From contig JARZZO010000014.1 of the NCBI GenBank assembly GCA_030544215.1, positions 1,473,886 to 1,537,885 on the forward strand: DNA of 64,000 bases, written 5' to 3'. Below, piece after piece: positions 1-13,100 of this stretch. Position numbers and translations under genes: made by a program. The stretch is from Zantedeschia hybrid cultivar. Taxonomy: Eukaryota; Streptophyta; Magnoliopsida; Alismatales; Araceae. The notes under the pieces are model-generated. The model saw nothing but the letters and a program-made list of their open reading frames with translations. It was not told where the DNA came from and ran no database searches. Positions within the stretch are counted from its first letter, which is position 1. Each line of letters opens with the position of its first letter.

Positions 1-1237
1 GGAGAGTTTGCAAGAGCAAGGAAAATGGTGGCCTGGGCATTAAAGGTATTGGGGACTTCAATCTGGCATTGCTCTCCAAATGGCTATGGAAGTTGGGATC
101 CATTCAGTCGGGTCTTTGGTGGGATATTATCAGAGAAAAGTATTATGCTGATGGGAGGTTATGGGACGTGATTCCAATGCATGATTACAACCTTTCCAGC
201 ATTTGGAAGGGTATTCTTTAGGCTTCAGATATTGTGGTAGCAGCTACCAGGGTCTCTCTTGGAAATGGTGAACGATGTCGTTTTTGGATGTATAGGTGGT
301 GTGCTCCTACACTGCTCTCACAGCTGTTTCCTTTGCTCTTCGGCGTTGCATCTGACCCTCTTGCGGTGGTTGACCACCTGGTGGATCTGGAAGCGTCGGT
401 TTAGAGTCCTACTTTTCTAAGGAATCTCAAGGAGGAGATACATGAGTTAGCTGCTCTACTGGATCTCCTAAAAGACTGGACGATCATGGAAACTGTGGCT
501 GATTCTTGGTTATGGGTGTGGGCTCTGAAGGGGGAATTTCTCGGTCAGGTCTGCTTATCAGATGATTACTGATGGTGGTTTGAGGAGCCCATATCGGCGC
601 CATATTTGGGACCCGAAGTCCCTTTTGAAGGTGAAGATTCTAGTGTGAAGGATTGTTTTGGGCAGACTACCTACGACTGACAGATTGAGGGGTTTTGGGT
701 GCGATGTACAAACTGTGTGTGTCATGTGTGGCGAGCTGGATGAATCATTGGATCACTTGTTTGTCACTTGTGCATACGTGGAAGGTGTGTGGAGTTCTCT
801 TGCCGGCAAACTTGTGCTATGTGTTCAGCTGGGGAACAAGGTTGATCTTTTAATTCTTAAATGGGACAGGAAGTGGCTGCCTATGCAGGACCGCAACCTG
901 TGGTTGTTGGTTTTTCATGACACCCTTTGAGCCATCTGGGGCAAGAGGAACAAGAGGATCTTCAAGGAGGCGCTGGACCAACAACGGGTGGTTGATATTG
1001 TTTGTGACAGGGTGAGAGAGTGGGCTAGGGTCTGCTGTAAGAGCTTTAACAGCTCGGTTTCTTCTTTTTTTGAGAAGCTGGGAGAGGGTTAATTTTTGTT
1101 GAAATGGGGATTTGATGGTGGTTTCTTTGTAAGTATGGTCGCCAGCTTGGTGTATGTTTAAGGGGATTTTTGTTGCCCCTTTCTTTTGTAACACCTCTTG
1201 TTTATAATACACGTGGTACTATCCACTTTCAAAAAAA
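1..1237 (+). mobile_element. L1 LINE fragment, C-terminal part of ORF2 and 3' tail
   Basis: Broken + strand frames match the end of plant L1 ORF2: the post-RT motif LALLSKWLWKL (near 65-95), then the zf-RVT module at about 655-800 with GRLPTTDRL, CVMCGELDESLDHLF and VTC. Several in-frame stops show that it is dead. The tail at 1213-1237 is GTGG-TACTAT-CCAC, TTTC and an A run. The 5' part is outside the window. Confidence 0.85.
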
Positions 1238-1249
1238 GAAAAAAAAGCA

Positions 1250-1544
1250 CAGTACATAAAATAAAGAGAAAAACAAAGTGCAGAGAAAAAACAAGGCACA
1301 CAAAGATAATTCACTCAGTCCAGTCAAAGCCAGACTTGGGCTTTTAATCTAGACCGTTCTATCAAGATGATGGAAAGGACATGCTTTTCTTTATCCTATC
1401 ATGCACTCTACATTATGGTTTACAGGTGTATTCAAGATGAATAAACTGTCTCCAAATAACCATAAACTCTTGGTCTTCTGCAGTGCAGTTGATTCTTCTG
1501 TATTCTCTATTGCAATTACCTGAAGCCAGGGCATGGCTTAATCT
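1250..1544. other. Intron sequence without recognised features
   Basis: AT-rich sequence after the LINE poly(A) tail. I see no coding similarity or repeat structure. Confidence 0.5.
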
Positions 1545-2270
1545 AAACCGAAGAAGGAAGAATTTGGCATGAATCAGTCTGGGCCTGACGGATGGATCGG
1601 CTTATGCGATCTGATCCGAACTGACCCCGAGCTGATCCAGTCTGACCCCTCATTTTAAGTCTGGGCCTGACGGATGGATCGGCTGATCTGATCTGATCTG
1701 ATCTGGACTGACCCCGAGCCGATCCAGTCTGACCCCTCCTTTTATGTTCACAAGGTTTATGAAAATTCAAATAATAAGAAAAAATTCTAAAAAAATATAA
1801 AAATGGGTATTACAATGTATGAAAGACAATTTGGACCAAAAAAAGATAAGAGCAAATGAGAGCTTGGGGAAGCAAACTGAGGAACTGAAGATTGAAAGAG
1901 AGTTAGAGAGAGAGTGTTTAGAGAAAGAGAGAGAGGGAAGCGCATGCCACACATGGCCTTCTCATAAGGTTGGGTTGACATGAGGGTTGGAAGGGCTATA
2001 TGGGCGCTATTTATAGCCCCAACCCAACCCCCAAGTCCAACTAGCCATTGGAAACCCTCTAGCACACACTAAGTTGGAGCCCAAAGGCTAGTTAGAATTG
2101 GTCGATCCAGGGGCTGATCCTGACTTGGATTGGCTGAGTCCAATTGATCCAGGCCAATCCCGCCTAGGATCGGCTGAGGCCAGATTGGTATCGGATCAAT
2201 TTGGCTCTAAACCGATTGGATCTTCTGATCTGATCTGATCCGTGCCGATCCTTCCTTCCATGATTTAAAC
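1545..2270 (-). repeat. GATC-rich repeat with TATA box and CT-rich leader, possible solo LTR
   Basis: Read on the minus strand: a block dense in GATC and GGATCGG words (about 2260-2095), a TATA box GCTATAAATAGC at about 2010-2025, then a CTCTCT-rich leader. The same order recurs at 62730-63000 on the + strand, and related GATC blocks occur at 13415 and 27300. The layout resembles U3-R of an LTR, but the ends are not resolved. Confidence 0.4.
1577..1742. repeat. Tandem duplication of about 82 bp, GATCT-rich
   Basis: Two adjacent copies start with GTCTGGGCCTGACGGATGG at 1577 and 1659 and both end with GATCCAGTCTGACCCCTC. The second has extra GATCT units. Confidence 0.8.
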
Positions 2271-2779
2271 TACTTCTTAATCATGTCATCTCTAAAGATC
2301 CCGCTGTGCCGTTCAGGCTTTCACCGTATATAGTCCATAGAATTACTGATAGGATTGAAAACAAGCAGAACTTGTCATTTTGATCAGGGAATCTTTGCAT
2401 CTATCCTTTCATCAGTTCTGAGACATCTCTGAGCTCCTACCATGTTGCACGTAAGCAGTTGGATATGTTTCCTGATAACCCTTAAGTATTCCACATCTGA
2501 CAGATTAATGAACAACATTTTTATTGAATAATGCACAATCTTCCCTTGGTGCCTGATGTTACTTTTCTCTGTCTATATCAGCTGTCAGGGATCTGCTCAG
2601 AGCCGTTTCCAGCTGAAGATCCTTATCTTATTTGGGATGTTTACCTTCCCTGCCTAGTTCTTCCATCTAACCTTCACCCTCTTTTCAGTATCTGATTTGT
2701 ATTTTGTTTTGTTTTATTTTTTTTTCTGATGAGTTTTTTGATCAGGTATTGATCAAGGTTATGCTTGTATTGGGGGGAG
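2271..2779. other. Intron sequence without recognised features
   Basis: Mixed sequence ending in a T-rich patch near 2700-2730. No exon or element was identified. Confidence 0.4.
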
Positions 2780-5255
2780 CTATGCGGGGGGATTGACTGG
2801 GGAGCGCTAGCGCTCTGCCTCCGATAGCCTCCAGCACAAACCACACCCCTTTGGGAGGAGGCAGATTGTCGGAGAGTCCAGGGGAAGCCTCTGATGTGTC
2901 GCATCTGTGTGCTTGATGTCTCAGGAAGGGACACCTGATTCGAGATTGCAAGGCTCTGGTCAGATGCCTCAGGTGTGGAGGGGAATGGCATGTGTGGAGG
3001 GCCTGTTCCCAGACGTGAAGGACTTTTGCAGAGGTGGTGGCGGATAAGGGGCCTCACAATGGTTGACCGGCGGGGGATGTTCCTTCTCCTGTCCTTCTAG
3101 TGGCGACTCCACTGCTGGAGTTTCTAGGCCCGTGGCTGAACAGGCTACGCCGCTGTGTGCGGTTATGCTCCATGGTAGGAAGGCCCAATGCTGCAGAGGT
3201 CCAGTAACTAGTGGATAGGGGGAAGAACTCTCCTGGTGCTTGGGAGGTTAGGGAGCTAGGCAACTGCTTCCTAGGTTTGGCCCCTTCGGAGGAGGAGGCT
3301 GGTAGAATAGTTTTGGGAGGGTTTCTTACAAGGGAGGGTGTGGTGTTGCAGGCTTCCCCATTGGACTGTCTCTGCGGTACTTATCCTCAGCTCGTCCTCT
3401 CAAGATTTCGTCTCTGGCTGGTGGGGTTGCCGATCTTCGTCTGTGATTGGCTTGGATTGCAATTTATGTTCCACGAGATTGGCCTTTGGGAGGAAGATGA
3501 CCAATGCCTAGTGGAGAACAGTCATCTCCTTGTGGTGGAGGGTACCTGCAAGCGCTCAGCGGTAGAGAGATACCGGAGGGTCTCTTGCTTGGCATCGAAG
3601 GGAGTCCTCATCAGGGTCCAGGTGCTTCACAGTGTCCAGCCGCCGTCGGAAAAGTCGCCGCCGCCGTTAGACTAGGTGCTAGGGTTTGGGAAGCGCTATC
3701 TAGAGAAAGAACAGGTAGTGGGGAAGGGGTACATGGCTATTGCTAGTCGTTGGCTTTTAATTTTGAGTTTCCTTGCCAGCTCGCCACTTTGACTCGTGAA
3801 GTGCTCCTGGCTCGCTCGGTTGGCTGGGGGTATATGTGGCACTCGACCACCGGTCTAGGGCTCTAGTTTGAAGTGTTGCCTACTCATATAGTCCAAGGTG
3901 CTTCAGGTGGCTCATTGGGTGCCCGTGACTTATCCAATAGCTTTGAAGTGTCGGGGCTTGTTCACGGACACGGATTTTTGCTTCTTTCTCGCTCGATAAC
4001 CATGGACGCAGGTGGTCCCCCATCAACTACGCGTCTTGAAGGTTCTCCGACGGTGCTGATGCGTTTGACAATGTTGGGATGCTTGGTGAGGCTTTGCACC
4101 ATGTCCAAGTGCCGTCTTTGGCCCTGTAGGTTGCTCGGGCGTGGAGTCTTCTTCTCTACATGCTTGTGGAGTCTCTGGTACTATTCTGCTTGGAGGGGAC
4201 TCCTATGGACCCTTTCCCGTCTCCTCATTTGCTCTCTTGATGGAGCAAGGGAATGACTGTATGCTACATTCGGCGAGAGGATCTTCCTAGGTAGAAGACT
4301 TCAACAATGGGCTTCAAGTGTGTAGTTCGGCTGTAGACCCTGATTGGGAACAATATATGAGGAGGGGGGAGGGGTGAAGGACTAGGTCCCTCACTTGTTG
4401 TATTGGCCACTTGTCTCTCAGGGAGAGATACTGAAGAAGATGCAGTGCGAGAGGTGGACCTATGTACTTGACTGGAGCCAACGCTGTTGGTAGTCCTTGT
4501 TGAGTAGGCTTCTGGCCGGGAAAGGTATGGAGGCACCAAACCTAGAATCCTCTTTTACAAGTGGAGGCCTTGATAAGGAGGAAGTTAAGGAGGTGCTCGC
4601 TCGGGTTGAGCAGTTCATGAAGGAACAAACTAGGGATGTTGTGGAGAAGATTAGAGTTTCTTTTGATGGGGTTGATATGTTTTTCATACGATTCATAATC
4701 GTTGGCAGTTAGGGATGTCCAGAGGTGCAAAGGGGAGAAGACTGGGCAAGAGGGAGGGGAAAGGTACAGTAGCGGGGGGGGGGGGGAGATTTTCTCATTG
4801 TCCATGAAGATTCTATCATGGAATGTCAAGGGGCTAGGAAGCTGTACAAAAGGGGTGGTGTCTCCAGTGATGGTCAGTTCCGGTGGCATTATGGTGCTTC
4901 GGAACGAGTTCGTGGTTTAGGAGGTGGATAGTTAGGTGAGAAGATATGCTATCACCACCACCTTTAGACGTTCGGAAGATGGCTTCCTTTGGGATTTCAC
5001 TAGAGTGTATGGGCCGCAGGCGAGAGAGGATAAGGAGATTCTCTAGGAGGAACTAAGATTATCACTGGAGGTAGACCTTGGTGCATGGTAGGAGATTTTA
5101 ATGATGTTCTATCCATGGAAGAGAGGTATAAGTGAACTGCCTCTATAGGAGCTATGGAGGACTTTTATGAGTTCCTCCACCTAGCTACCCTAAACTTCGT
5201 ACACTTATCTTGTTTGTTAATATAATTAAGTGGTACACATCCACTTTAAAAAAAA
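2780..5255 (+). mobile_element. L1 LINE, internally deleted (ORF1 plus start of ORF2)
   Basis: ORF1 relics come first: two zinc-knuckle motifs at about 2895-3020 (CLRKGHLIRDC and CLRCGGEWHVWRAC), then a 154-codon open stretch at 3211-3675 resembling the RRM-like region of plant LINE ORF1. ORF2 starts at 4804 with MKILSWNVKGLG, followed by apurinic endonuclease motifs SSGGI, GFLWDFTRVYGPQ and a damaged GDFND. The endonuclease breaks off near 5200 and the sequence jumps to the 3' tail (GTGG-TACACAT-CCAC, TTT, A run at 5230-5255), so RT is missing. Confidence 0.75.
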
Positions 5256-6430
5256 GTTAATTTTTTTTAATCCGGAGGTTAACTTTTATCAAAGAAATGG
5301 AATCACAATATATCTCTTTCATGGAGGGAGGGTGGTGCTTTGCAAGTCGCTACGTGATAGCCTTTTCATTTCTTCATTGTCCATCTTTAGGATCCTGAGG
5401 ACTGTGTTCAAGAAACTTGAGTCTATTCAGAGTCGATAATCTTGGGCATGGTAGTAGGGAGCTATGTAGACACTGGCATGGTATTAATTAGGGAAGAGTT
5501 TGCAAGATCCGGTCAAATGGTGCACTTGCTATCCAGAACATCAGTGGTTTCAAGATGCTCTTCTTACCATTATGGAAAAAGAGAATTGTTTATGGATGGA
5601 GTTGACCAGGCAGAAATGCTACAGTGGATACAGGTTTTGGGATGTGGCTCTTACCACTATGCCTAGCCTATCACGTGTAGAGGCATCCTCCAGGGTAGAA
5701 ATATTTTGTGTGCAAAGTATTTAGATTACTCTTACTGGCTGACTGTGGGTCAGTTGGTACCAGAGGGGGGGGGAGAGTTTAGGTGGCACCCAGTTTTTGA
5801 ACCTAGGTGGGGGCGTTGCTTTATGTTTATTTGAACTGAGCCCTGCCACTTTGGCAGGGACCTCAGATTGTATTTAGATTAGTCTTGGCAATTGGGAAAG
5901 GTGCCTTCTCTGAAAGGATAGATGGTGCGGTGAATGGCCTCTTAAAGTCAAGTTCCCTAGATTGTTTTTTCTTGCTTTTGAGCCTACGGTGGTGGTAGCT
6001 TAGGTGTTTGGTGGCTGTCCATTAGGGGAGGTTGGAGCCCAGTCTTTGAGAGACAATTGCAGGAAGAGGAGATTGACGAGGTTGGTAAGCTTATTCTGTT
6101 TTTGTTGGATTGTAGCTCAGATCCAGATGTTAGGATGAGTTGAGATGGAGATGGGAGAGGAAGGGGGTCATCTCTATTAAATCTGCTTATAATGTGATTG
6201 CAGATGTGTGACACTTGGCTGATGAGGTTTGGGCAGCTAAGCCCCTTAAATATTAAGATTCTCATTTGGAGAATTTCTCATGGAAAACTTCCCACCTATG
6301 ATGGACTTCCACATTTCATAGTGGATATATATAATTTTCATTGCTTTGGTTGTGATGAATGGTGGATCACTTGTTCATTGGATGTTCTTTTGCTTGGGAG
6401 GTTTGACAACTGCTGTTTGACAATGTACAA
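5256..6430 (+). mobile_element. L1 LINE fragment, post-RT region of ORF2
   Basis: Decayed + strand frames match ORF2 after the RT: VLCKSLRDSLFISSLSIFRI near 5330-5400, FKKLESIQSR, then the zf-RVT module at about 6150-6400 (SAYNVIADV, PLKY, WKTSHL, CDEWWITCS). Many stops and shifts are present. No poly(A) tail was found at its end. Confidence 0.65.
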
Positions 6431-6439
6431 TGTGCTTTT

Positions 6440-6990
6440 TAATCTTATGACTCAATGGAGTAGGGCTGCAAACAGGCCGGACTTGGAAGCAGAATCAGTA
6501 GTTTCCGATTCCAATAACAATCACGACATTCTAATTTCTATTCTGATCGAATCAGAATACAGGGCTTCCATTTTTTTTCTGTTTATGATTCCATTATCAA
6601 AATCAGACCGTTTTTGACAATTATCGGAGCTTAATTGGAACCCCTCACTAGTCCAGTTTGGAAGGACGAGGAATCTTCTTATGCTGGCAGTGGTGGTCTT
6701 CCGTCCCCTGTATAACCCACCCTCTCCCCACCAAAACCCACCCAAATGTTCCTTGAAGAGCATGCAGATAAGAAGAGAAGCTAAAAGTTGAGATTTGAGA
6801 AATATGAAGCATCAAAAACAGTATTAAGCATCAAAAACAAGGTTTTACCCTTGTTAGCTCAATCTGCAAAAAAAGCACATATAAACCCAACCCCTTCAGC
6901 GGCCAATCTCTCTCCCCTTGAACCCAACCCCATACTTTCATGGCTGCCTAGCCTCCTCTCCTTGTTAACATGGTCATAGATGATGATGCA
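6440..6990. other. Possible MITE start, otherwise unassigned intron
   Basis: The sequence TAGGGCTGCAAACAGG at 6452 resembles hAT-type MITE ends, but no matching far end was found. The rest is unassigned. Confidence 0.25.
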
Positions 6991-6992
6991 TC

Positions 6993-6993
<1 letters not shown>

Positions 6994-7027
<34 letters not shown>
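6994..7027. repeat. (GA)n microsatellite
   Basis: About 17 uninterrupted GA units followed by GGGA-rich sequence. Apparent proteins across it are Arg/Glu alternations without meaning. Confidence 0.95.
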
Positions 7028-7033
<6 letters not shown>

Positions 7034-7585
7034 AGAGGGAGACCTACAGATTTGGTACGAGGGAGGGAGCGGCATGTTTGTGGGAGGGGATCTTTCTCTC
7101 TTTACGGGCCTTTGGCCAGCATGGGGAGTGGTGTAGGGAGCAGAGACCCTGGCTGGAGGAAATGAGCACCTAGACGGTGGATCTGTCTGCCGGATGGAAC
7201 AAGCACAAGGAGGGTATCCCTTATCTGCCCGACTAAGGAGGGGATCCGACACTGTGTCAGATGCAGGGGAGGGAGTCTCATGCCCTGCATTGACTGGCAT
7301 GAGGAGGCCTGGGATGGGTGCGGGTGTAGGGCGTCTTCCGCTGCCTGGAGAAGGGAGCCAGCACCCAGCACCTGCAGGGAGTTAAGGGGAGGGGAAGCTG
7401 GGAGGGGGTTGCACGTTCTGAGGAATGGATGATTGGAGGAGTTGGGTAGGGTTTCTCATTTAATACACTTCATATATGCGCAATGCTAGCCGTTGGATTA
7501 GATTCATCAATGGTTCAAAAGATTCTATAACAAACAAGATAATTGAAAATCAGAAATAAGATACGGAAACAACATTTCTCAGGGG

Positions 7586-8450
7586 GGAGGAAAGGACTAC
7601 CGGTACGAAATGGCTATTCACGAGGTGAAGCACTGTGGAGCTACCACTATGTCTGGAGGTTGGGACATGGATGAATTGGCATAGTTCAACCTCAGAAAAC
7701 AGAAAATGTTGCTGGACTATATATGTGAGCTTTATATCCATAACTTGTGAGGCACCTTTTGGGGACAAAACTGTGTGGACTTGGTTCAAAGAGGATAATA
7801 CCTCACAAAGATTGGATTGGATTGTTACAAAATGGTATTAGAGTCGTCCCCTTGTAGTACGATGTTGGTTGGTTCGAGGATGAACCATGCAGAAGCTAGT
7901 GGACTTGTAGTGACCCAGTCATAAGTCGAGTACGAGGAAAGGGCTATCCGTATGAAAAGGCTATCCCCGATGTGAAGTAGTATGGAGTCACCACGGTGTG
8001 GAGCCGCCACTATGTCTAGGGGCTAGGGAAGGAATGAACCGGATTAGTTCAACATCAGGAAACATAAAAAGTTGTTGGGCCATATATGTGGGATTTAGGG
8101 CGTGTTTGGCGCAGAGAAGCACTTTTGCACCTTTATTTAGTTATTTTTTGTGGTAGTCATTGGATCTTGAAAGCCATTTACGTAGTATTTTACTTGTGTT
8201 TTAGCTTCCAACCAAAAGCTACAAGATGGAGCTTCCAAGTTTGGAGAAAAACTGAGGTTGTTACGGAACTGTTGACTTTTGTAACAAATCAAAATTAGTT
8301 ATAACCTCTCCCTCGACTCATTCTACGTGAAAAGTGGAAGCCAAAAGTGGCTTTCAAGTTAAAGTTTTGCCAAACACGTCTATAGATTCATAACTTGTGA
8401 GGCGTCTTTTGGAGACAAAACTGTGCAAGTTTAGCCCAAAGCGGACAAAT
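7586..8450 (+). mobile_element. TRIM-like LTR element with a MITE inside its second LTR
   Basis: A left repeat (about 7586-7832) is followed by TGGTATTAGAGTCG at 7833, a variant of the initiator tRNA-Met primer-binding site, then about 100 bp of non-coding interior. A second repeat starts near 7934 and shares GAGGAAAGG, GCCACTATGTCT, TATATGTG and CATAACTTGTGAGGC in order. The second repeat is split by the MITE at 8098-8390. No protein is encoded, as expected for TRIMs. Confidence 0.65.
8098..8390. mobile_element. MITE of about 293 bp
   Basis: Imperfect terminal inverted repeats: GGGCGTGTTTGGC at the left end and, on the complement of the right end, GACGTGTTTGGC. The sister repeat of the TRIM (near 7730) provides the empty site and confirms the insertion. 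Flanks share only TA or TTA, so the superfamily (PIF/Harbinger or other) is uncertain. Confidence 0.7.
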
Positions 8451-10098
8451 ACAAAATAAAATAAAATAAAAGAAAGAAGAAGTATGAATGGTGTAATAGA
8501 TAGTAAACTTTCAATGTTTTCATGCTCGACAATAAAACATTGGCAAAAAGGGCCCCTCCATAGACATACCGTCCGTGAGGTTCCTTTAACCTGACCAAAA
8601 ACCCATTAAGGAAAAGAACAAATTAAATGAAGAAGAGGAAGGAAGCCACTTGGCTACTAGAAGTCTAGAACCAATGGAGAGGCTTGGTCTTCTCTACTTC
8701 CATGTCAGAGAATGGAGACACCAACTCCACTCTGTCCTCTGCAGTATAGCTACTGGCCCTGCAATGGGCTTGAGCTTGGCCCGCTAAGGTCTTTAAATCT
8801 GGCCCATCAAGGGCCACTAATTAGCTTAGTAATGGCCCATTATCGGTTCATTTAAGGCCGTACAAGTCCTAACATTCTTCTTATTCTCCAAGCTTTGAAA
8901 AGTAATGCTTAAATTTCCAGTTTTTACCGAATTAAGCTGAGCTAAATTTACTGATTATTACCTCACCACCTGTGTTCTTAACTCAGGTCTCTTCTCCTGC
9001 TTCTCCCGTTGTGGGGGTCTCATAGCCTCCCTATATGATCATGGGATGCTCTGTTTTCTAACCTGGCCTCTTCCCTCTATGTGCAACTCCTCCAACTCTG
9101 AGTGGCTAGTGTACCCTATGGTCCCACAGGCCAAGCAGGTTACTTGCCAGGTTTATTGGGCCCGAGTATGGCTGCTTTCTGGTACTTGAAGCATTGGGGC
9201 CTCGCTCAGCCGACAAATTGTGAAAGGATGACTGTTCCCTTGCCACCGTTGCTTGTCCTACTCTCCTAAGGCTGTGGTAATGGCCCTATTCAAATGGGTA
9301 GCCGTTAGCTCCAGTGGCTGCAGGACTGGTCACCCTGCTAAGTTGCCCTCAAACTAACGTACATTGACACTACCTCACTTGTTCAAGAGTTAGAACTCTG
9401 CAATGCCCTATTTCAGTATAGGATGGTCAATATTTTGCTCTGTTGAACACAAAGTAGAGGCAGGAAAAGAGACCTCGTATCATCAACATGGGATTTGACT
9501 TTGTGCTCTTTTTGTGAGAAGAAGGGTAGAATGTGCTGCCAAATTTATTAAGGCAATAAATAGAGATATCCAAACCATATATTCATCTCACAGCCCTTAA
9601 CGTCCCTAGGTCATAATGGAAATTTTTTTTACTACCACAGCGGCCCATTCAATCATACAAGTTACCGCTCTCATACAAATGCTGCGTTAATGTTGTCTAA
9701 TGCTTAAAAGCAAGCACTGGTACCCATTAAATTGCCATTTTTTTCATACTCAAACTTGCCTTTTCTTTGAGAATATTTGTATGAGCTATATGTCAGTATA
9801 TAGCTAACATAACATCAATATTCAGAAGCTGCTGGCATGATGCTTTCCTTTCTATGATATTTAATGAATGTGATCCATCACAATTATTTAAGGCAAAAGG
9901 CGAATGTAAGAAGTGAACTGTATACCCTTTTCTCCTGTTTCAATTAGTCAAATCGATGATGATATCCCCCCCACCCCACAAATAACTACAAAATTGACAA
10001 ATGATTAAGCAATGGGCCATTTTTTCTATAAATAACAAAATTACAGATCCTTGATTCATAGTTCTTGTTTTTGATAGTATCTGTATTGCTTTTCATAG
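8451..10098. other. End of the upstream SEC6 intron, mostly unassigned
   Basis: No coding similarity was seen. A block rich in GGCCC, GCCCA and TGGGC words lies at 8755-8870, similar to blocks at 20236 and 29870. The last part is AT-rich and ends in the acceptor at 10098. Confidence 0.4.
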
Positions 10099-10191
10099 AG
10101 AATATTTTGAAGATGTAGATCGAACATGGGAGACATTTGAAAAAACATTATGGGGGCACATTTCAAACTTCTTCAAGCTGGCCAAAGAAAG
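10099..10191 (+). CDS. SEC6: SEC6 exon a
   Basis: The acceptor AG is at 10097-10098 and the donor GT at 10192. The exon begins with the last base of an Arg codon, encodes EYFEDVDRTW through the KLAKE motif, and ends two bases into a Ser codon. The 499-bp intron that follows shows no repeat. The preceding exon is not in the window, so the upstream intron is at least 10.1 kb. Confidence 0.95.
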
Positions 10192-13100
10192 GTACTACTG
10201 CTGTTTATGTGGTTGCTTCCTTCTGTTAATCCATCTATAAATATTTTCCAAATTGTTTATAGAGTACAATACTCATCCTTGGTTATACTAATATAGTTTT
10301 TCGTTGTATCTTTATACATAGAGCATAGAGGATACATCCACTAGCATTTTCTTGATTCTTCCATATTGCTGGATTTTTTAAATGCTGGAATTAGTTCTAG
10401 CTAACTTAGCATATTGCCTTTTTGATTGATTTTTTGGCAATGAAGAAAGTGAACTAAGTGCAGTCCAGTTTACTTTGCTCCGTGCCATGATCTTATTTAT
10501 TCTTGCAGTATCTGGATTCTATTTGTACTTGTCAATTTGTTTCATTGTTTATGTGGATACTTGTATGAACTAATAGTTCTAAACATTTAGACTTAATTTT
10601 ATTGTAATTGTTTTGACATTTAATCTTAGGCCTCTCCTAAATTCTTTCTAATGGCCATTTTTTTTTCTTTTTTCTTTCTTCCATTTGTAGCCCACAGACT
10701 CTTGTCCGTGCATTGAGGTATGATGTTTTCCGAGTTTTCCAACTTCCATATTTCATATACTTTCTTTAAGTTAATTTGTTCATTTCTAGCTAGTTATGGG
10801 TTCTCGTCATTCCATTAGATCTTTGTTTGGGATTTCATTTTGCTGTAATCTCGGGTTACATGTTGGTCTGTATTGATATCTTCCAACAGTGGGATGCTGA
10901 GATTAACCTTCATCTTTTTTTTGAATGTGGATGGTACCACAATCTATTATATTATAAAAAAGGAGAGAATGTACACGAATGAGGGCGTATGCACAAAAGT
11001 CCCTTGTATACAAAGCACCAAGATGGTGACCCTCCTTCACCCTTCCTCCAAAAAAGACAAAAAAGAGGAACGACTATGATCCATCTTACAAAAGTGCAAA
11101 GCCCACCCTTTCACCTGTGCACAAACAAAAGAAGGATTCTATACGGAGTTGAAGACTGCCTCTGACAGATTCGCCTATTCCTCTCCATCCAAAGGGCCCA
11201 AACAGTCAGCATGAAGAATCAACCACCAAAGCACTCGGTCTTGATGCAGCACCCAATTGCGATCCCACGAGGTAAGAAGCTGCTCCACAGAATCAACACT
11301 TTTAAAATCAGTCCGAAGCTGAGCACATACTAACTGCCAAACCTTGATTGAGAAGGAACAAGAAGTGCACAAATGATCCATAGTCTGGACATCCGAACCA
11401 CACAGACAGCAATCCCTCGGCAAATCATGCAAGAACTGACCCAACTGATCACAAGTAGGGAGCCAATATAGAGGCACGCCAAAGAAGGATCTGGACCTTG
11501 GGGCTCTTGAGCTGCCACACAGAAGAGTAATCGGGGTATCTGACTCTCCCATCTGCAGTAATGGAATAAGTTGATTGAACTGAATGAATCCGGTCCTCCT
11601 TCCACCTCCAAACCCATCGGTCCTCAGCAGAGGGATCCAATTGCAAAGGTTGGATCAGCTGGAGCAAGCAAAGCAACTCACTCACCTCCACATACCTCAG
11701 ATCCCTCCTGAACATAGGACACCAAGCAGCCTGTGAAGTACGACCATCAGCCACTTGAGAGACAAGTGTTGCGGGCTGAGAAGAAATGGCAAACAACTGA
11801 GGGTATAGCTGGCTCAACGGCCTAGTGGTGGCCAAACATCTTCCTAAAAGAGTGTCCTATTGCCATTGCCCACCTGAATATGGGACCCAGACCAGAAAAC
11901 ATCTACACTAGGAGATAATGCCTTTCCAAAGAGGAGAGACATTGTACACGGTTGTCAGCCAAATACCCCATACCCTTGTAGACATATAGTACTTTTGAGA
12001 AACCACTTCCCACCACAAGCCTTCCTCATTTCTCACTAGCTTCCACAACCATTTAGACAATAGAGCAAGATTAAAAAGTTGATGTCCTTCAAGCCAAGAC
12101 CACCATTACGCTTGGATCTGCAGATGCGCTTCTAGCTGACCTCATAGCCCCCCTTCTTAAAATCTTCCGCCCCATGCCAGAAGAAGGCTGTCCGAATAGA
12201 ATCTAATTTTTTTCACCACAGTCGCTGGAATTTTGAAAATGGATAGATAATATGTAGGGAGACTATCAAGGTCCGACTTACACAACGTCAACCTTCCACC
12301 ATAGATAGAAGCCTTCCCTTCCACCCGGCTAATCTCTGCTTAGATATGCTCATCACCTTTCCCCAGCCTCTACAATGAATGACCCCTGGGGTCAAAGGCA
12401 TCCCCAAATACATCAAAGGAAATTCACCTCTTTTACAAGTCAGAATAGCATTAGCCCTCCTCAAGTCTGTCTCCCCCATATTAATGAAAAGAAAAAGACT
12501 TGTCTGAAAATTAACTGTAAGACTTGTCACTTCTCTCAGTAATTCCAGAATGAGTCTAGCAACAAAAAGCTGAGACTCATCCGCAAGAAGGAATAAAATA
12601 GTGTCATCAGCATACTGAAGATGAGATAAATGAATACCAGATCGAGCAACCTGAACACCTGAGATAATGCATGCATCCACAACTCTATCCCAAAATCTGC
12701 TCAAAGTATGTGCCACAAGAATGAAAAGAGGAGGGGACATAGGATCACCCTATCTGAGACCTCTACTACTTGAAAAAAAAGCTGTGGTGCTGCCCATTAA
12801 CCAGCACCGCCAAGGATGTAGAGGAGAGACACTCCTTTATCCATCTAGTCCATATAGCACCAAAACCCATTTTGTAGAGGATATCAAGCAAGTATTCCTA
12901 GCTGACCATGTCATAAGCCTTTTGAAAGTCCAGCTTCAAAATCCAACCACACCTATGAAATCTTCATAGAATGAAGGGCCTCATGTGCCACTAGGAAGTT
13001 GTCTTGAATGAATTTGCTCTTGATAAACACACCTTGATTATGACTAACTAGCTTCGCTGTCACCTTGTCTAGTCTCATGGCTAACATCTTAGTAATGATC

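Noticed and set aside
6974..7385. Protein-coding frames around the GA repeat
   Set aside because: They arise from simple sequence and overlap on both strands with no family similarity.
7833..7849. tRNA gene because of the TGGTATTAGAG word
   Set aside because: Only the primer-binding stretch complementary to the 3' end of a tRNA is present; there is no cloverleaf.
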